Below are positions 15,815-25,364 of a DNA stretch of 47,734 nt, piece after piece. The notes beneath the pieces were generated by a model. The model was not told the origin of the DNA, searched no databases, and worked only from the letters and a program-made list of their open reading frames with translations. How positions within the stretch are numbered: position 1 is the stretch's first letter; each line of letters begins with the position of its first letter. The stretch spans positions 1-47,734 of the forward strand of contig JACQFA010000092.1 in the NCBI GenBank assembly GCA_016200255.1, written 5' to 3'. Source of the stretch: Nitrospirota bacterium. Lineage in GTDB: Bacteria; Nitrospirota; Nitrospiria; JACQBZ01. The position numbers and the translations under genes are program-made.

Positions 15815-17038
15815 CTACCCCCGCTCCTTCCCAAGCTCGAAGACGTCGTGGAGTGACCGCACGGCCAGCTCGGTATATTTGGCGTCGATGACGCAGGAGA
15901 TCTTGATCTCGCTGGTCGAGATCATCATGATGTTGATCCCTTCCTTCGAGAGGGCGGCGAACATCTGGGCCGCCACGCCGGAATGGGTCCGCATCCCGAC
16001 CCCCACGATCGAGACATTCGCGATGTCCTCTTTCAACTGCACGTCCCGGGCCCCAATCTCGCGCGCGATCTTGCGCGCGATCCCGACCGCCTTTCCGGCA
16101 TCGCCTTTGGGAACGGTGAAGGAAATATCAGTCATCCCCTCCTGGCTGACGTTTTGTAAAATCATGTCCACGAGGATGCCGGCCGCAGCGATGGCGCCGA
16201 ACAGCCGGGCCGCGATCCCGGGCTGATCGGGCACGCCCGTGATCGTGATCTTGGCCTGGTTCTTGTCATAGGTCACGCCTGACACCACCACCTGCTCCAT
16301 ATCGCGATCCTCCTTCGTCACCAGCGTTCCCTTTCCCTCGGTAAAACTGGACAGCACCCGAACCGGCACCTGATGGTTGGCCGCGAACTCGACCGAGCGG
16401 GCCTGGAGCACCTTGGCCCCGAGGCTGGCCATCTCCAGCATCTCTTCATACGAAATTTTCTCAAGCTGCCGCGCGTCCGGCACCACATGAGGGTCGGTCG
16501 TGTAGACGCCATCCACGTCGGTATAGATGTCGCAGGAATCGGCCTTCAGCGCCGCGGCCAGCGCGACGGCCGTCAGGTCCGATCCGCCCCGGCCCAGCGT
16601 CGTCACGTCTGATTTCTCGTTGATTCCCTGGAACCCAGCGATCACCGGAATGATCCCCTGGACGACGGCCTCGCGCACGCGATCGGCCGAGATACGTTCG
16701 ATCCGCGCCTTCGTGTGCGTGCTGTCCGTGATGATTCCGACCTGCCGTCCGGTGAAGGCCTGGGCCTTGAACCCCTTTTCCTGAAGCGCCAGCGCCAGCA
16801 GCGCGCTGGTGACCCGCTCGCCGGACGAGAGCAGCATGTCCAGCTCGCGATCCTCCGGATTGGACGAAAGCTGGTGGGCCAGCTTCAACAACCGGTCCGT
16901 CTCGCCGGCCATGGCCGAGACGACCACGACGACGTCGTTCCCATCCGTCTTGACCTTGGCCACGCGCTCGGCCACCTTTTGGATGCGCTCGACCGTCCCG
17001 ACCGACGTCCCGCCGTATTTTTGAACGATCAATGCCAT
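15815..17038 (-). CDS. lysC: Aspartate kinase
   Basis: The 407-residue product is a monofunctional aspartokinase, phosphorylating aspartate as the first step to lysine, threonine and methionine. The start motif [11 protein letters not shown] (residues 4-14), the substrate block [23 protein letters not shown] and the [11 protein letters not shown] strand are present. Two ACT domains fill the last ~150 residues (about 265-400) and should bind lysine and/or threonine. Length is typical. It lies 4 bases after thrC and 6 before cimA in the same operon. Confidence 0.96.
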   Translation of the reverse strand: MALIVQKYGGTSVGTVERIQKVAERVAKVKTDGNDVVVVVSAMAGETDRLLKLAHQLSSNPEDRELDMLLSSGERVTSALLALALQEKGFKAQAFTGRQVGIITDSTHTKARIERISADRVREAVVQGIIPVIAGFQGINEKSDVTTLGRGGSDLTAVALAAALKADSCDIYTDVDGVYTTDPHVVPDARQLEKISYEEMLEMASLGAKVLQARSVEFAANHQVPVRVLSSFTEGKGTLVTKEDRDMEQVVVSGVTYDKNQAKITITGVPDQPGIAARLFGAIAAAGILVDMILQNVSQEGMTDISFTVPKGDAGKAVGIARKIAREIGARDVQLKEDIANVSIVGVGMRTHSGVAAQMFAALSKEGINIMMISTSEIKISCVIDAKYTELAVRSLHDVFELGKERG

Positions 17039-17042
17039 GACG

Positions 17043-18101
17043 TTAATATCCCAACACTTTGATCACGTCCTCGAACCGGGCCTTGATCGTGATCGGCTTT
17101 TGAGAAACGGTCATCGCGATCTCGACATCCTTGAGACCGTGTCCGGTCAGCGTGCAGACGACGACGTCCCCCTTCTTGAACATCCCCATCTTGTTCATTT
17201 TCATCACGCCGGCCACCGATGCGGCCGAGGCCGGTTCGCAGAAAACCCCTTCCGTCCCGGCGATCATCCGGTAGGCCTCCACGATCTCCTCGTCCGTCAC
17301 GAGATTGATTTCACCGTTGGACTCCGAGGCTGCGGCCTCGGCGCCCTTCCAGCTGGCCGGATTCCCGATCCGGATCGCCGTGGCGATCGTCCGGGGCTTC
17401 TCGACCACATGGCCCAGCACGATCGGCGCCGCGCCAGCCGCCTGAAATCCCATCATCCGTGGAAGCGATCCGATCCGCCCGTGCTGTTTGTATTCTTTGT
17501 ACCCCTTCCAGTAGGCCGTGATATTTCCGGCGTTGCCGACGGGGAGAAAATGGAAGGTCGGCGCTCCTTCCAGCTGATCGCAGACTTCGAACGCCGCCGT
17601 CTTCTGTCCTTCAAGGCGAAACGGATTGATCGAGTTGACCAGCGTCAGGCTGTATTTCTCCGAAACCTCTTTGACGATCGTCAAAGCCTCGTCGAAATTT
17701 CCATCCACCTGAATCACGGTGGCGCGATGAATCATGGCCTGGGCTAGCTTGCCGGACGCGATCTTTCCCTCCGGGATCAGGACATACACCTTGATCCCGG
17801 CCCGCGCGCCGTAGGCGGCCGCCGAGGCCGATGTGTTGCCGGTCGAGGCGCAGATCACGGCCGAGGCCCCGCCCTCGATCGCCTTGGAGATCGCGAGCGT
17901 CATGCCGCGGTCCTTGAACGATCCGGTCGGGTTGGCTCCTTCGTATTTCAGATACAACTCGATATCGGAATTGATCGCGGCGACCAGATTCTTCGCCCGG
18001 ATCAACGGCGTGTTGCCTTCGTGAAGCGTCACGACCGGCGTCCGGTCCGTCACCGGCAGAAACAACCGGTAGGCCTCGATTACTCCCCGCCACAGACTCA
18101 T
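17043..18101 (-). CDS. thrC: Threonine synthase
   Basis: The 352-residue product is a PLP-dependent fold-II enzyme of the short threonine synthase class that turns O-phosphohomoserine into threonine. The PLP lysine is Lys63 in [11 protein letters not shown]. The Ser/Thr-rich loop [13 protein letters not shown] and the phosphate-binding [10 protein letters not shown] block are present. It overlaps hom by 4 bases, so translation is likely coupled. Confidence 0.95.
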   Translation of the reverse strand: MSLWRGVIEAYRLFLPVTDRTPVVTLHEGNTPLIRAKNLVAAINSDIELYLKYEGANPTGSFKDRGMTLAISKAIEGGASAVICASTGNTSASAAAYGARAGIKVYVLIPEGKIASGKLAQAMIHRATVIQVDGNFDEALTIVKEVSEKYSLTLVNSINPFRLEGQKTAAFEVCDQLEGAPTFHFLPVGNAGNITAYWKGYKEYKQHGRIGSLPRMMGFQAAGAAPIVLGHVVEKPRTIATAIRIGNPASWKGAEAAASESNGEINLVTDEEIVEAYRMIAGTEGVFCEPASAASVAGVMKMNKMGMFKKGDVVVCTLTGHGLKDVEIAMTVSQKPITIKARFEDVIKVLGY

Positions 18102-19423
18102 TCTTCCTCTTCCCCCTCGACCCGGATCAGCACCGTTTTTTCGCTGACATCCGGAAACCGGTTGATCTCGGCCAACGCCTGTTGCACGTCCCGTTCCACG
18201 GCCTTATGGGTCATCATCACGACCGGGACGGCCGCGCCGACCTTCCGTCCCTTCTGGATCATGGACGAGATGCTGATATTGTATTTTCCCAGCACGCCGG
18301 CGATCCGCGAAAGCACGCCGGGCTGGTCCAGCGCCATGAACCGGAGATAATAGAACGTCCGGATCTCCTCCATCGGCTTGATCCGGAGAAGCTCCCTCCG
18401 GCCGGGATCGAAACCGGTCGGCGGCACGCATCCGACCGAATCGTACAATAAATTCCGGCCGGCCTCCATTAAGTCGCTCACCACGGCGCTGCCGGTCGGC
18501 ATCGCCCCGGCCCCCTTTCCGTAGAAGAGCGTGTTGCCGACGGCGTCGCCCACGACATAAATCGCGTTGTAAACGCCGTTGACCGTCGCGATCAAGTAGT
18601 CCTCCGGAACCATCGTCGGATGAACGCGGGCCTCGATTTGATTGTCATTGCTCTTGGCGATCGCGAGCAGCTTGATCCGGTAACCGAATTCCTTGGCATA
18701 CTCGATGTCGGTCGGCGTGACGCCGGTAATGCCCTCGGTATAGATCGATTTGATCTCGACCGGCGTGCCGAAGGCCAGCGTCACCAGGATCGCGAGCTTA
18801 TGGGCCGAGTCGATCCCTTCCACGTCGAATTTGGGGTCGGCCTCGGCATAGCCCAGCCGCTGGGCCTCGGCCAGCACTTCGGCGAAGGACCGTTTCTCCT
18901 CGGTCATCTTGCTCAGGATGTAATTGGCCGTGCCGTTGATGATTCCGTAGATCGATAGAACGCGGTTCGCGGCCAGGCCTTCCTTCATCGCGCGGATGAT
19001 CGGAATGCCGCCGCCCACGGCGGCTTCAAAACCGAGATCCAGTCCGGCCTTCTGCGCAGCGCGATACAGCTCCTCGCCATGCACCGCCAAGAGCGCCTTG
19101 TTCGCCGTCACAACACACTTTCCCTTCTCGAACGCCTTGAGGATGAGCGTCCGCGCCGGCTCATACCCGCCGACCAGCTCGACGACGATATCCACCTCCG
19201 GATCGTTGATCACCTCGTCCGCCTTTGAGATCAGGACGCCCGGCTTGACCGCGACGCCCCGGTCCCGCTTCGTATCCAGATCCGCGATCCGTACCAGCTC
19301 AAGCGGCACGCCCAGCCGGCGGCGGATTTCCTCGGCCCGGTTCGTCAAAATCTTGACGACGCCGGTTCCGACCGTCCCGAACCCGATGATCCCCACGCCG
19401 ATTTTTTGTTTTTTCGCACTCAC
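18098..19423 (-). CDS. hom: Homoserine dehydrogenase
   Basis: The 441-residue product has an NAD(P)-binding domain ([15 protein letters not shown], residues 10-24), the catalytic domain with the signature [23 protein letters not shown], and a C-terminal ACT domain (about 360-435) expected to bind threonine as feedback inhibitor. It reduces aspartate semialdehyde to homoserine. It follows the alaC-like gene by 3 bases and overlaps thrC by 4. Confidence 0.96.
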   Translation of the reverse strand: MSAKKQKIGVGIIGFGTVGTGVVKILTNRAEEIRRRLGVPLELVRIADLDTKRDRGVAVKPGVLISKADEVINDPEVDIVVELVGGYEPARTLILKAFEKGKCVVTANKALLAVHGEELYRAAQKAGLDLGFEAAVGGGIPIIRAMKEGLAANRVLSIYGIINGTANYILSKMTEEKRSFAEVLAEAQRLGYAEADPKFDVEGIDSAHKLAILVTLAFGTPVEIKSIYTEGITGVTPTDIEYAKEFGYRIKLLAIAKSNDNQIEARVHPTMVPEDYLIATVNGVYNAIYVVGDAVGNTLFYGKGAGAMPTGSAVVSDLMEAGRNLLYDSVGCVPPTGFDPGRRELLRIKPMEEIRTFYYLRFMALDQPGVLSRIAGVLGKYNISISSMIQKGRKVGAAVPVVMMTHKAVERDVQQALAEINRFPDVSEKTVLIRVEGEEEE

Positions 19424-19426
19424 CCC

Positions 19427-20602
19427 TTACGCCTTTTTTAGAACTTTCTTAATTCCCTGTATCGCCTGGCGCGTCCGGTGTTCATTTTCAACCAGCGCGA
19501 ACCGGACGTGGTCGTCGCCGTCCACGCCGAATCCGATCCCCGGCGAGACAGCCACCTTGGCCTCCTGCAACAAAAGCTTCGTAAACTCCAGCGAGCCCAT
19601 CTCGCGGAACGGCTCCGGAATTTTGGCCCAGACGAACATCGTCGCCAGCGGCTTCTCCATCTTCCAGCCGATCCGGTTCAGGCCGTCCACCAGCGTATCC
19701 CGCCGGTCCCGATATATCTCGACCGCTTCCCGGACGCAGTCCTGCGGCCCGTTCAGGGCGATGATGCTCGCGATCTGGAGCGGCTGGAAGATTCCGTAAT
19801 CGAGATAACTCTTGATCTGCGTCAGGGCCTTGATGATCTCACGGTTTCCGACGCAGAAACCCACCCGCCATCCCGGCATGCTGTAGCTCTTGGACAGCGT
19901 GTAAAATTCGACGCCGATCGCCTTCGCGCCCGGAGCCTGAAGAAAGCTGGGCGCCTTGTAGCCGTCAAAAACAATATCAGCGTAGGCCAGGTCATGCACC
20001 ACGATCAAGTGATGCTCGGTCGCAAAGTCGACCAGCTTTTTAAAGAACCCGAGATCCACGACACGCGTCGTCGGGTTGTGGGGGAAATTCACGATCAGCA
20101 TCTTCGGCCGCGGAAGGGCGTTCCGGTAGGCCGCGGTCAGCTCCTCAAAAAAATCGTTGTCCTCCCGGAGTGGAACGCTCCGCACCTCGCCCCCGGCGAT
20201 GATGACGCTGTAGGTATGGATCGGATAGGTCGGGCTGGGACAGAGCACGGCGTCTCCGGGCCCGAGCGTGGCCAGCGCCAGATGGGCGATGCCCTCCTTT
20301 GAGCCGATCGTCACGATCGCCTCGGTCTCCGGATCGATCTCGACCTGAAAGTTCCGACGATACCAATCCGAGATCGCCACGCGAAGCTTCGTGATGCCGC
20401 GGGAAGCCGAGTACAGGTGGTTCCTCGGGTTTTTCATCGCCTCGATCGCCTTCTCCACGATATGCGGCGGCGTGGCATGATCCGGATTGCCCATCCCGAA
20501 ATCGATGATGTCCTGGCCTTTGCGCCGAGCCTCCAGTTTAAGCGTATTGACGCTCGCAAAAACATAGGGAGGAAGACGCTTGATGCGTGGAAAATCGTTC
20601 AT
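19427..20602 (-). CDS. alaC: AlaC-like alanine aminotransferase (class I/II, PLP)
   Basis: The 391-residue product is a fold-I aminotransferase of the AlaC/YfdZ type, present ahead of hom in many genomes. The PLP lysine is Lys238 in [15 protein letters not shown]. Other family marks are [11 protein letters not shown], the [10 protein letters not shown] loop and a C-terminal [16 protein letters not shown] with the carboxylate-binding Arg. AlaC makes alanine from pyruvate with glutamate. In this operon it could instead serve another aspartate-family step; LL-diaminopimelate aminotransferase is related and cannot be fully excluded. It is the first gene after a strong promoter. Confidence 0.85.
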   Translation of the reverse strand: MNDFPRIKRLPPYVFASVNTLKLEARRKGQDIIDFGMGNPDHATPPHIVEKAIEAMKNPRNHLYSASRGITKLRVAISDWYRRNFQVEIDPETEAIVTIGSKEGIAHLALATLGPGDAVLCPSPTYPIHTYSVIIAGGEVRSVPLREDNDFFEELTAAYRNALPRPKMLIVNFPHNPTTRVVDLGFFKKLVDFATEHHLIVVHDLAYADIVFDGYKAPSFLQAPGAKAIGVEFYTLSKSYSMPGWRVGFCVGNREIIKALTQIKSYLDYGIFQPLQIASIIALNGPQDCVREAVEIYRDRRDTLVDGLNRIGWKMEKPLATMFVWAKIPEPFREMGSLEFTKLLLQEAKVAVSPGIGFGVDGDDHVRFALVENEHRTRQAIQGIKKVLKKA

Positions 20603-20620
20603 AGAAAACTCCCGGGCCTC

Positions 20621-20645
20621 AATATGAGTATAACTTGTTCATATT
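20621..20645. promoter_or_regulatory. Inverted repeat at the alaC operon start (operator candidate)
   Basis: AATATGA (20621-20627) and TCATATT (20639-20645) form a 7-bp inverted repeat with an 11-base spacer, covering the -10 box and start site of the operon promoter. No regulator is identified. Confidence 0.4.
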
Positions 20646-20669
20646 AAAGCATATTCTGTAAATTGTCAA
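20641..20669 (-). promoter_or_regulatory. Promoter of the alaC-hom-thrC-lysC-cimA-htrA operon
   Basis: TTGACA (20664-20669) and TAATAT (20641-20646) are 17 bases apart on the minus strand, about 40 bases before the alaC ATG. The spacing of genes downstream (3 to 6 bases or overlaps) indicates one transcript of six genes. Confidence 0.7.
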
Positions 20670-20724
20670 ATCCGCTGCGACGATCGGGAAACGATGCAAG
20701 GCGAGAGACCGATGAGATACAAAC

Positions 20725-21498
20725 TCAGCGCGAGGGTTGACGCGAAGACTGGACTAAAAATGATCTGAACAACCGCCGGCTGGCCTCGTCCTTCGGATAG
20801 AGAAATTCCGGATGCCACTGGACGCCGATCGCGAACCGGTGGCGCGGACTCTCCAGGCCTTCGATGATCCCGTCCGTGGCGACGGCGTTCACCACCAGGC
20901 CCGGGGCGACCCTTCCCGGCGCTTGATGGTGGGAACTGTTCACCTTGAGCGCGTCGCTCCCGAAAATCTTGCGGAGAAACGTTTTGGGCATAATCTCGAC
21001 CCGATGAGAAACCCGCGTGGCCGCGGCCTCCTGCTGGTGGGCCAGGGCTCCGTGGACCTCCGTCGCGATGTCCTGGATCAGGCTTCCGCCCATCGCCACA
21101 TTAAGAAGCTGCAGTCCTCCGCAGATGCCCAGCACCGGACGGTCAAGCTTCATCGCCTGCTTTGCGAGGCCGAGTTCAAAGGCCGACCGCTGCCGGCTCA
21201 TGATCTTGAAGCGCGCCTTCCGATGCTCGCCGTACAGCCGCGGGTCGAGATCCGGCCCGCTGCCGGTGATCAACAGCCCGTCGATCCGGCGCAGTAATTC
21301 CGCTTGGAGTTTTGGATCGTCCGTAATCGGAAGGACGAACGGAATCCCGCCCAGATCCTGGACGGCGTCGACATAGCGTGCTCTTAAAAAATAGGTGGGT
21401 TCGCTCTGAGACCGGGAATTCTTTCGGACCCCGTCGCTGAAATCCGGTGTGATGCCGATGATCGGTCGCATATTAATCGGAGAGATCCGCAGGGGCAT
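20725..21498 (-). CDS. Class I glutamine amidotransferase-like hydrolase (PuuD family)
   Basis: The 257-residue product is a gamma-glutamyl-gamma-aminobutyrate hydrolase-type class I amidotransferase. The nucleophile elbow GICGGLQLLNVAMGGSL holds the catalytic Cys, and GVQWHPEF supplies the His and Glu. The N-terminal MRPIIGITPD is typical. The frame starts at 21498, 17 bases after clpX, but the Met at 21471 just before the conserved block is an equally good start; neither has a clear ribosome-binding site. Members hydrolyse gamma-glutamyl compounds in polyamine or related breakdown. No other polyamine gene is nearby, so the substrate is open. Confidence 0.85.
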   Translation of the reverse strand: MPLRISPINMRPIIGITPDFSDGVRKNSRSQSEPTYFLRARYVDAVQDLGGIPFVLPITDDPKLQAELLRRIDGLLITGSGPDLDPRLYGEHRKARFKIMSRQRSAFELGLAKQAMKLDRPVLGICGGLQLLNVAMGGSLIQDIATEVHGALAHQQEAAATRVSHRVEIMPKTFLRKIFGSDALKVNSSHHQAPGRVAPGLVVNAVATDGIIEGLESPRHRFAIGVQWHPEFLYPKDEASRRLFRSFLVQSSRQPSR

Positions 21499-21515
21499 AC
21501 GGCCGTACGCCCCAC

Positions 21516-22769
21516 CTAGGCCGACTTGATCTCTTTTTCGTTTTCATAAATCATGATCGGCTCACCGGTGTGATGGATCACGTCCTCGTTGAGGATGACC
21601 TCCTTCACATTTTTCTGCGAGGGCAGCTCGTACATCAGGTCCAGCATCACCTCTTCGAGGATGGCCCGCAGCCCCCGGGCACCGGTCTTCTGGGCATGGG
21701 CCTTCTGTGCGATCGCCGAGATCGCGTTGTCCGTAAACTTGAGTCTGACTTTTTCGAACGCGAACAGCTTCTCATACTGTTTGAGCAGCGCGTTTCGCGG
21801 CTCGGTCAGCACCCGGATCAGTGTTTTTTCGTCCAGTTCCTCCAGCGTCGCGATCACCGGAAGCCGGCCGATGAACTCGGGGATCAGGCCGTATTTCAAA
21901 AGGTCCTCCGGCTGGACCATCCGGAGCAGGTCGCCGACGTGGCGGTCCTTCTTGGCCTTGATCTGGGCCCCGAACCCCATCGCCTTCTGTCCGATCCGCT
22001 GCTCGATGATGACTTCCAGACCCACAAAGGCGCCGCCGCAGATGAACAGGATATTCGAGGTGTCGACCTGGATGAATTCCTGATGGGGATGCTTGCGCCC
22101 GCCCTGCGGCGGGACGTTGGCCACCGTCCCCTCGATCAGTTTCAGGAGGGCCTGCTGGACCCCCTCGCCCGAGACGTCCCGCGTGATCGAGGGACTGTCG
22201 CTCTTCCGGCTGATCTTGTCGATCTCGTCGATGTAGACGATCCCGCGTTCGGCCCGTTCAACATCGTAGTCGGCCGCCTGGAGAAGCTTTAAAATGATAT
22301 TCTCGACGTCCTCGCCGACGTAACCGGCCTCGGTCAGCGTTGTGGCGTCCGCGATCGTGAACGGCACGTCCAGGATGCGGGCCAGAGTCTGGGCCAGCAG
22401 GGTCTTGCCGGTTCCGGTCGGGCCGATCATCAGAATATTGCCCTTCTGCAGCTCGACCTCATCCACCTCAGGCGCGGCCGAGACCCGTTTGTAATGATTG
22501 TGCACCGCGACGGCCAGCATCTTCTTGGCCCGATCCTGGCCGATCACGTAATGGTCCACGATCTTTTTGATCTCTTTCGGTTTGAGCAGTTTGGCCGAAA
22601 CGGCCTCCCGATCCTCCTCCCATTCCTCCGCGATGATGTCGTTGCAGAGATTGATGCATTCGTCGCAGATATAAACGGTGGGGCCGGCGATCAGCTTTTG
22701 AACCTCATCACGGCTTTTCCCGCAGAAGGAGCATCGCAACAGTGCATCGTTCTTCTCGGATTTGGGCAT
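21516..22769 (-). CDS. clpX: ClpX ATPase subunit of the ClpXP protease
   Basis: The 417-residue product unfolds tagged proteins and feeds them to ClpP. It has the N-terminal C4 zinc-binding domain (CSFCGK, then CDECINLC), Walker A GPTGTGKT, Walker [11 protein letters not shown], the pore loop region and a C-terminal small domain. The ClpP-docking loop (IGF-type; here MGFGAQ) is visible around residue 260. It follows clpP by 21 bases in the usual tig-clpP-clpX order. Confidence 0.97.
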   Translation of the reverse strand: MPKSEKNDALLRCSFCGKSRDEVQKLIAGPTVYICDECINLCNDIIAEEWEEDREAVSAKLLKPKEIKKIVDHYVIGQDRAKKMLAVAVHNHYKRVSAAPEVDEVELQKGNILMIGPTGTGKTLLAQTLARILDVPFTIADATTLTEAGYVGEDVENIILKLLQAADYDVERAERGIVYIDEIDKISRKSDSPSITRDVSGEGVQQALLKLIEGTVANVPPQGGRKHPHQEFIQVDTSNILFICGGAFVGLEVIIEQRIGQKAMGFGAQIKAKKDRHVGDLLRMVQPEDLLKYGLIPEFIGRLPVIATLEELDEKTLIRVLTEPRNALLKQYEKLFAFEKVRLKFTDNAISAIAQKAHAQKTGARGLRAILEEVMLDLMYELPSQKNVKEVILNEDVIHHTGEPIMIYENEKEIKSA

Positions 22770-22790
22770 GCCGAGTTCTCCTTTATCGGA

Positions 22791-23402
22791 TTATTTGTCC
22801 TTCTCTTTCATCTCTTTCATCTCCGGCGCGTGGGCGATGACCGTATCGATCAACCCGTATTTCTTGGCCTCGTCCCCGGACATGAAATAGTCCCGTTCGG
22901 TGTCCAAGGCGATCCGGTCGAGGGGCTGCCCGGTGTGCTGGGCCAGGATCTCGTTGAGCCGCGCGCGCATCTTCAAAATCTCGCGGGCATGGATTTCGAC
23001 GTCCGTCGCCTGTCCCTGGAACCCGCCCATCGGCTGGTGGATCATGATTCTCGAATTGGGCAGCGCGAACCGCTTGCCTTTTTTCCCGGCCGTCAGAAGA
23101 AGCGCGCCCATGCTCGAGGCCTGGCCGATGCAGGTGGTCGAGACATCCGACTTGATGTACTCCATCGTATCGTAAATCGCCAGACCGGCCGTCACCAGAC
23201 CGCCGGGGCTGTTGACGTAAAGGTTGATGTCCTTCCCCGGGTCTTCCGCGTCCAGGAACAGCAATTGCGCGATGATCAGATTCGAAAACACGTCGTCGAT
23301 CGGCGCCCCGACGAAGATGATCCGATCCTTGAGAAGACGCGAGTAGATGTCGTAGGCCCGCTCGCCGCGGTTGGTTTGCTCGATCACAATCGGAACCAGC
23401 AT
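22791..23402 (-). CDS. clpP: ClpP protease proteolytic subunit
   Basis: The 203-residue product has the complete catalytic triad: Ser97 in GQASSMGA, His122 in IHQPMGG and Asp171 in TERDYFMS. The N-terminal start ([21 protein letters not shown], broken by family variation) is canonical with a very short propeptide or none. It assembles into a tetradecameric barrel capped by ClpX. It lies 21 bases after tig. Confidence 0.97.
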   Translation of the reverse strand: MLVPIVIEQTNRGERAYDIYSRLLKDRIIFVGAPIDDVFSNLIIAQLLFLDAEDPGKDINLYVNSPGGLVTAGLAIYDTMEYIKSDVSTTCIGQASSMGALLLTAGKKGKRFALPNSRIMIHQPMGGFQGQATDVEIHAREILKMRARLNEILAQHTGQPLDRIALDTERDYFMSGDEAKKYGLIDTVIAHAPEMKEMKEKDK

Positions 23403-23423
23403 GGTGAGACTCCTTTTTATCAG

Positions 23424-24701
23424 TTATGCAATAACGGCTTTGGAGACGACCCAGTCCAATGTCTTGTCATCGAGAAGCCGGTCCTTGAAAACGTCGAGGT
23501 GGCCGTCCTGCGAGAGGATCAGCCGTTTCACATCCTCGGGGCTCAGTTTCAGCTCCTGCGCGGTCCGCGCCAGGGCCGAATCCAGCTCCTCCTTGCTCAC
23601 GGTAAATTTTTCCCGATCCGCGATCGCGGCCAGGATCAGACGGCCCTTGACTTTCTCCTCCGCCGAGGGCCGGATCTCTTTTCGGACGGCTTCCGGATCG
23701 ATCTTGGCTTGCTCGAGCGTGACTCCATTCGGAAGGCGCTGCTCCAGACGGGCGAGGGCCTCCCGGAGTTCCTGTTCGATCAGCGAGGCCGGGACCTCGA
23801 AGGAATGGGCCTCGGTCAACTGTTTGAGAAGCGCGGACTTGACGGCCCGTTCCTGTTCCATCTTAAATCGCGCCGACAAATCGTCCCGGAGCCTCGCCTT
23901 GAGTTCGTCCAGCGATTTGAACGGCCCCACATCCTTGGCGAACTCATCATCCAGCGCCGGGGTCGTCTTCTGCTTCACCTCGCGGATCGTCACCTCGAAC
24001 TCGACCGGGCGGCCAGTCAGCTCGGCCTTGGGATAATCCTTCGGAAAGGAAGTCTGGATCTTCACGCGGTCGCCGCGAATATGGTTGATCAACTGCTCTT
24101 CGACTCCGGGGATCATCGTGTTGGAACCGATCTGGACCGGCTGGTTCTGGCGGGATCCGCCCTCCAGCGGCCGGCCGTCCATCGTCCCTTGAAAATCGAT
24201 CACGACATAATCCTTTTCGGCGACCCGGTGGTCTTCGGGACAGGCCGTCAACTGGGCCTGCTGTTCCTGAAGGGACTCCAGGGCCTTGTCCACCTCGATA
24301 TTCGTCACCTCCATCTTCGGCTTCTCGGCCTTCAGGCCGGTGTATTCGCCGAGCGAAATCGGCGGCGCGATCTCGACCATCGCCGTGAACGACAGCGGGG
24401 CGTTTTTCTTCATCTCGATCTTCTCGATCGTCGGGAGCTCGACCGGACGGAGGCCGGTCTCCTTGAGCGCCTTCTGATAATAATCCGGCACCAACTTCCG
24501 GATCACGTCCTCCTCCACCGTCGCGGCGTAACGCTGCTCCAGCAAGGATCGGGGCGCCTTTCCCGGACGGAATCCGGGAATCCGGACGCGTTGGTTCAAA
24601 TCGGTATAGGCCGACGACAATTCCTTGGTGACGATCTCTTCCGGCACTTCGATCGTGAGTGATTTTCTGACGGTGCTTATTTCCTCAACGGCAACTTTCA
24701 T
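23424..24701 (-). CDS. tig: Trigger factor (ribosome-bound chaperone, PPIase)
   Basis: The 425-residue product has the ribosome-binding signature GFRPGKAP (residues 43-50), a central FKBP-type prolyl isomerase domain (about 150-240; VAEKDYVVIDFQGTMDG) and a long helical C-terminal chaperone domain. It binds nascent chains at the ribosome exit. An AGGGA site precedes the ATG. It is the first protein gene after tRNA-Leu and heads the tig-clpP-clpX group; no separate promoter is evident, so it may be transcribed with the tRNAs. Confidence 0.96.
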   Translation of the reverse strand: MKVAVEEISTVRKSLTIEVPEEIVTKELSSAYTDLNQRVRIPGFRPGKAPRSLLEQRYAATVEEDVIRKLVPDYYQKALKETGLRPVELPTIEKIEMKKNAPLSFTAMVEIAPPISLGEYTGLKAEKPKMEVTNIEVDKALESLQEQQAQLTACPEDHRVAEKDYVVIDFQGTMDGRPLEGGSRQNQPVQIGSNTMIPGVEEQLINHIRGDRVKIQTSFPKDYPKAELTGRPVEFEVTIREVKQKTTPALDDEFAKDVGPFKSLDELKARLRDDLSARFKMEQERAVKSALLKQLTEAHSFEVPASLIEQELREALARLEQRLPNGVTLEQAKIDPEAVRKEIRPSAEEKVKGRLILAAIADREKFTVSKEELDSALARTAQELKLSPEDVKRLILSQDGHLDVFKDRLLDDKTLDWVVSKAVIA

Positions 24702-24757
24702 TTTTTCCCTTCGTGCTTTTCTTTACCGCCGACCTCGGGGCGACCCCACGCGAAAAC

Positions 24758-24841
24758 TGGTGGCTGCCCCGAGATTTGAACTCGGACGCCTTGCGGCACT
24801 GGCTTCTAAGGCCAGCGTGTCTGCCATTCCACCAGGCAGCC
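24758..24841 (-). tRNA. tRNA-Leu(TAG)
   Basis: Minus-strand cloverleaf with acceptor GGCTGCC/GGCAGCC, anticodon stem CTGGC/GCCAG around loop CTTAGAA (anticodon TAG), a long variable arm (GCCGCAAGGC) typical of class II tRNAs, discriminator A and an encoded CCA. Confidence 0.96.
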
Positions 24842-24853
24842 TATGTTCGACTA

Positions 24854-24962
24854 TTGTAAAAGTCCATCGGCTTCGTTCTCGCCCCTACGGCTCCTCGACG
24901 TACCCATTTCGTACGCCCGCGTCGCCTCCGGGGCTGCGGCCTCGCCGCTGGAACTTTTTCAA
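24854..24962. repeat. MITE-like imperfect inverted repeat between tRNA-Leu and tRNA-Lys
   Basis: The ends TTGTAAAAGTCC (24854-24865) and, as complement, TTGAAAAAGTTCC (24950-24962) match. The sequence between also folds back, with CGTAC/GTACG at the tip near 24898-24914. The ~109-base element has no coding frame. Its shape is that of a small non-autonomous mobile or REP-type element. Confidence 0.5.
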
Positions 24963-25009
24963 CAGTCTCAGAATTTGAGTCTCAGAGATTTCTAACCCAT
25001 CTCAATATC

Positions 25010-25085
<76 letters not shown>

Positions 25086-25103
25086 ATCAAAACTTTTAAG
25101 ATC

Positions 25104-25200
25104 AATGGAGCATTGGAACAGTAGATCGCATTGTGAGCCTTCTCCATTTGTTCCAATGTCGAATGCTCCAATGCTCTGATTTTTGCCTTCGGCAAAAATC
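25104..25200 (-). repeat. tRNA-spacer repeat, copy 1
   Basis: About 97 bases between tRNA-Arg(CCG) and tRNA-Lys are matched by 32212-32301, between tRNA-His and tRNA-Arg(TCG), at roughly 90% identity. The 70-base core 25131-25200 differs by one substitution, one indel and a paired change in a hairpin. It contains inverted segments (CATTGGAACA with TGTTCCAATG) and no convincing ORF. Confidence 0.8.
25178..25200 (-). terminator. Perfect hairpin abutting the CCA end of tRNA-Arg(CCG)
   Basis: Arms GATTTTTGCC and GGCAAAAATC (10 bp) flank a 3-base loop. On the minus strand it begins directly after the CCA. It may be a processing or termination signal; no T-run follows. Confidence 0.55.
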
Positions 25201-25276
25201 TGGTGCGCCAGGCGGGATTTGAACCCACGACCCTCGGCTTCGGAGGCCGATGCTCTATCCGCTGAGCTACTGACGC
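25201..25276 (-). tRNA. tRNA-Arg(CCG)
   Basis: Minus-strand cloverleaf with acceptor GCGTCAG/CTGGCGC, anticodon stem TCGGC/GCCGA around loop CTCCGAA (anticodon CCG), T-loop TTCAAAT, discriminator A and encoded CCA. It is the first gene after a strong promoter at 25330-25358. Confidence 0.96.
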
Positions 25277-25329
25277 CAAGAACCTTTACACACCCTGCGC
25301 GATCCGGGTCTTAGAACAAACAGACGGGG

Positions 25330-25358
25330 ATTATAACACAACCCGTTTCCAAGTTCAA
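25330..25358 (-). promoter_or_regulatory. Promoter of the tRNA-Arg/Lys/Leu unit
   Basis: A perfect TATAAT (25330-25335) lies 17 bases after TTGAAC (25353-25358) on the minus strand, between the purT stop and tRNA-Arg(CCG). Confidence 0.7.
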
Positions 25359-25364
25359 AAATTC

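Noticed and set aside
14636..15856. A 406-codon plus-strand frame opposite cimA, and a similar 524-codon frame opposite nuoM2 (44104-45678)
   Set aside because: Both are exact antisense shadows of conserved genes and match no family.
22494..24662. A 722-codon open frame on the plus strand opposite clpX-clpP-tig
   Set aside because: It is antisense to three well-identified genes. In GC-rich DNA the complementary frame is often open; the product is rich in His, Arg, Asp and Leu without domain pattern.
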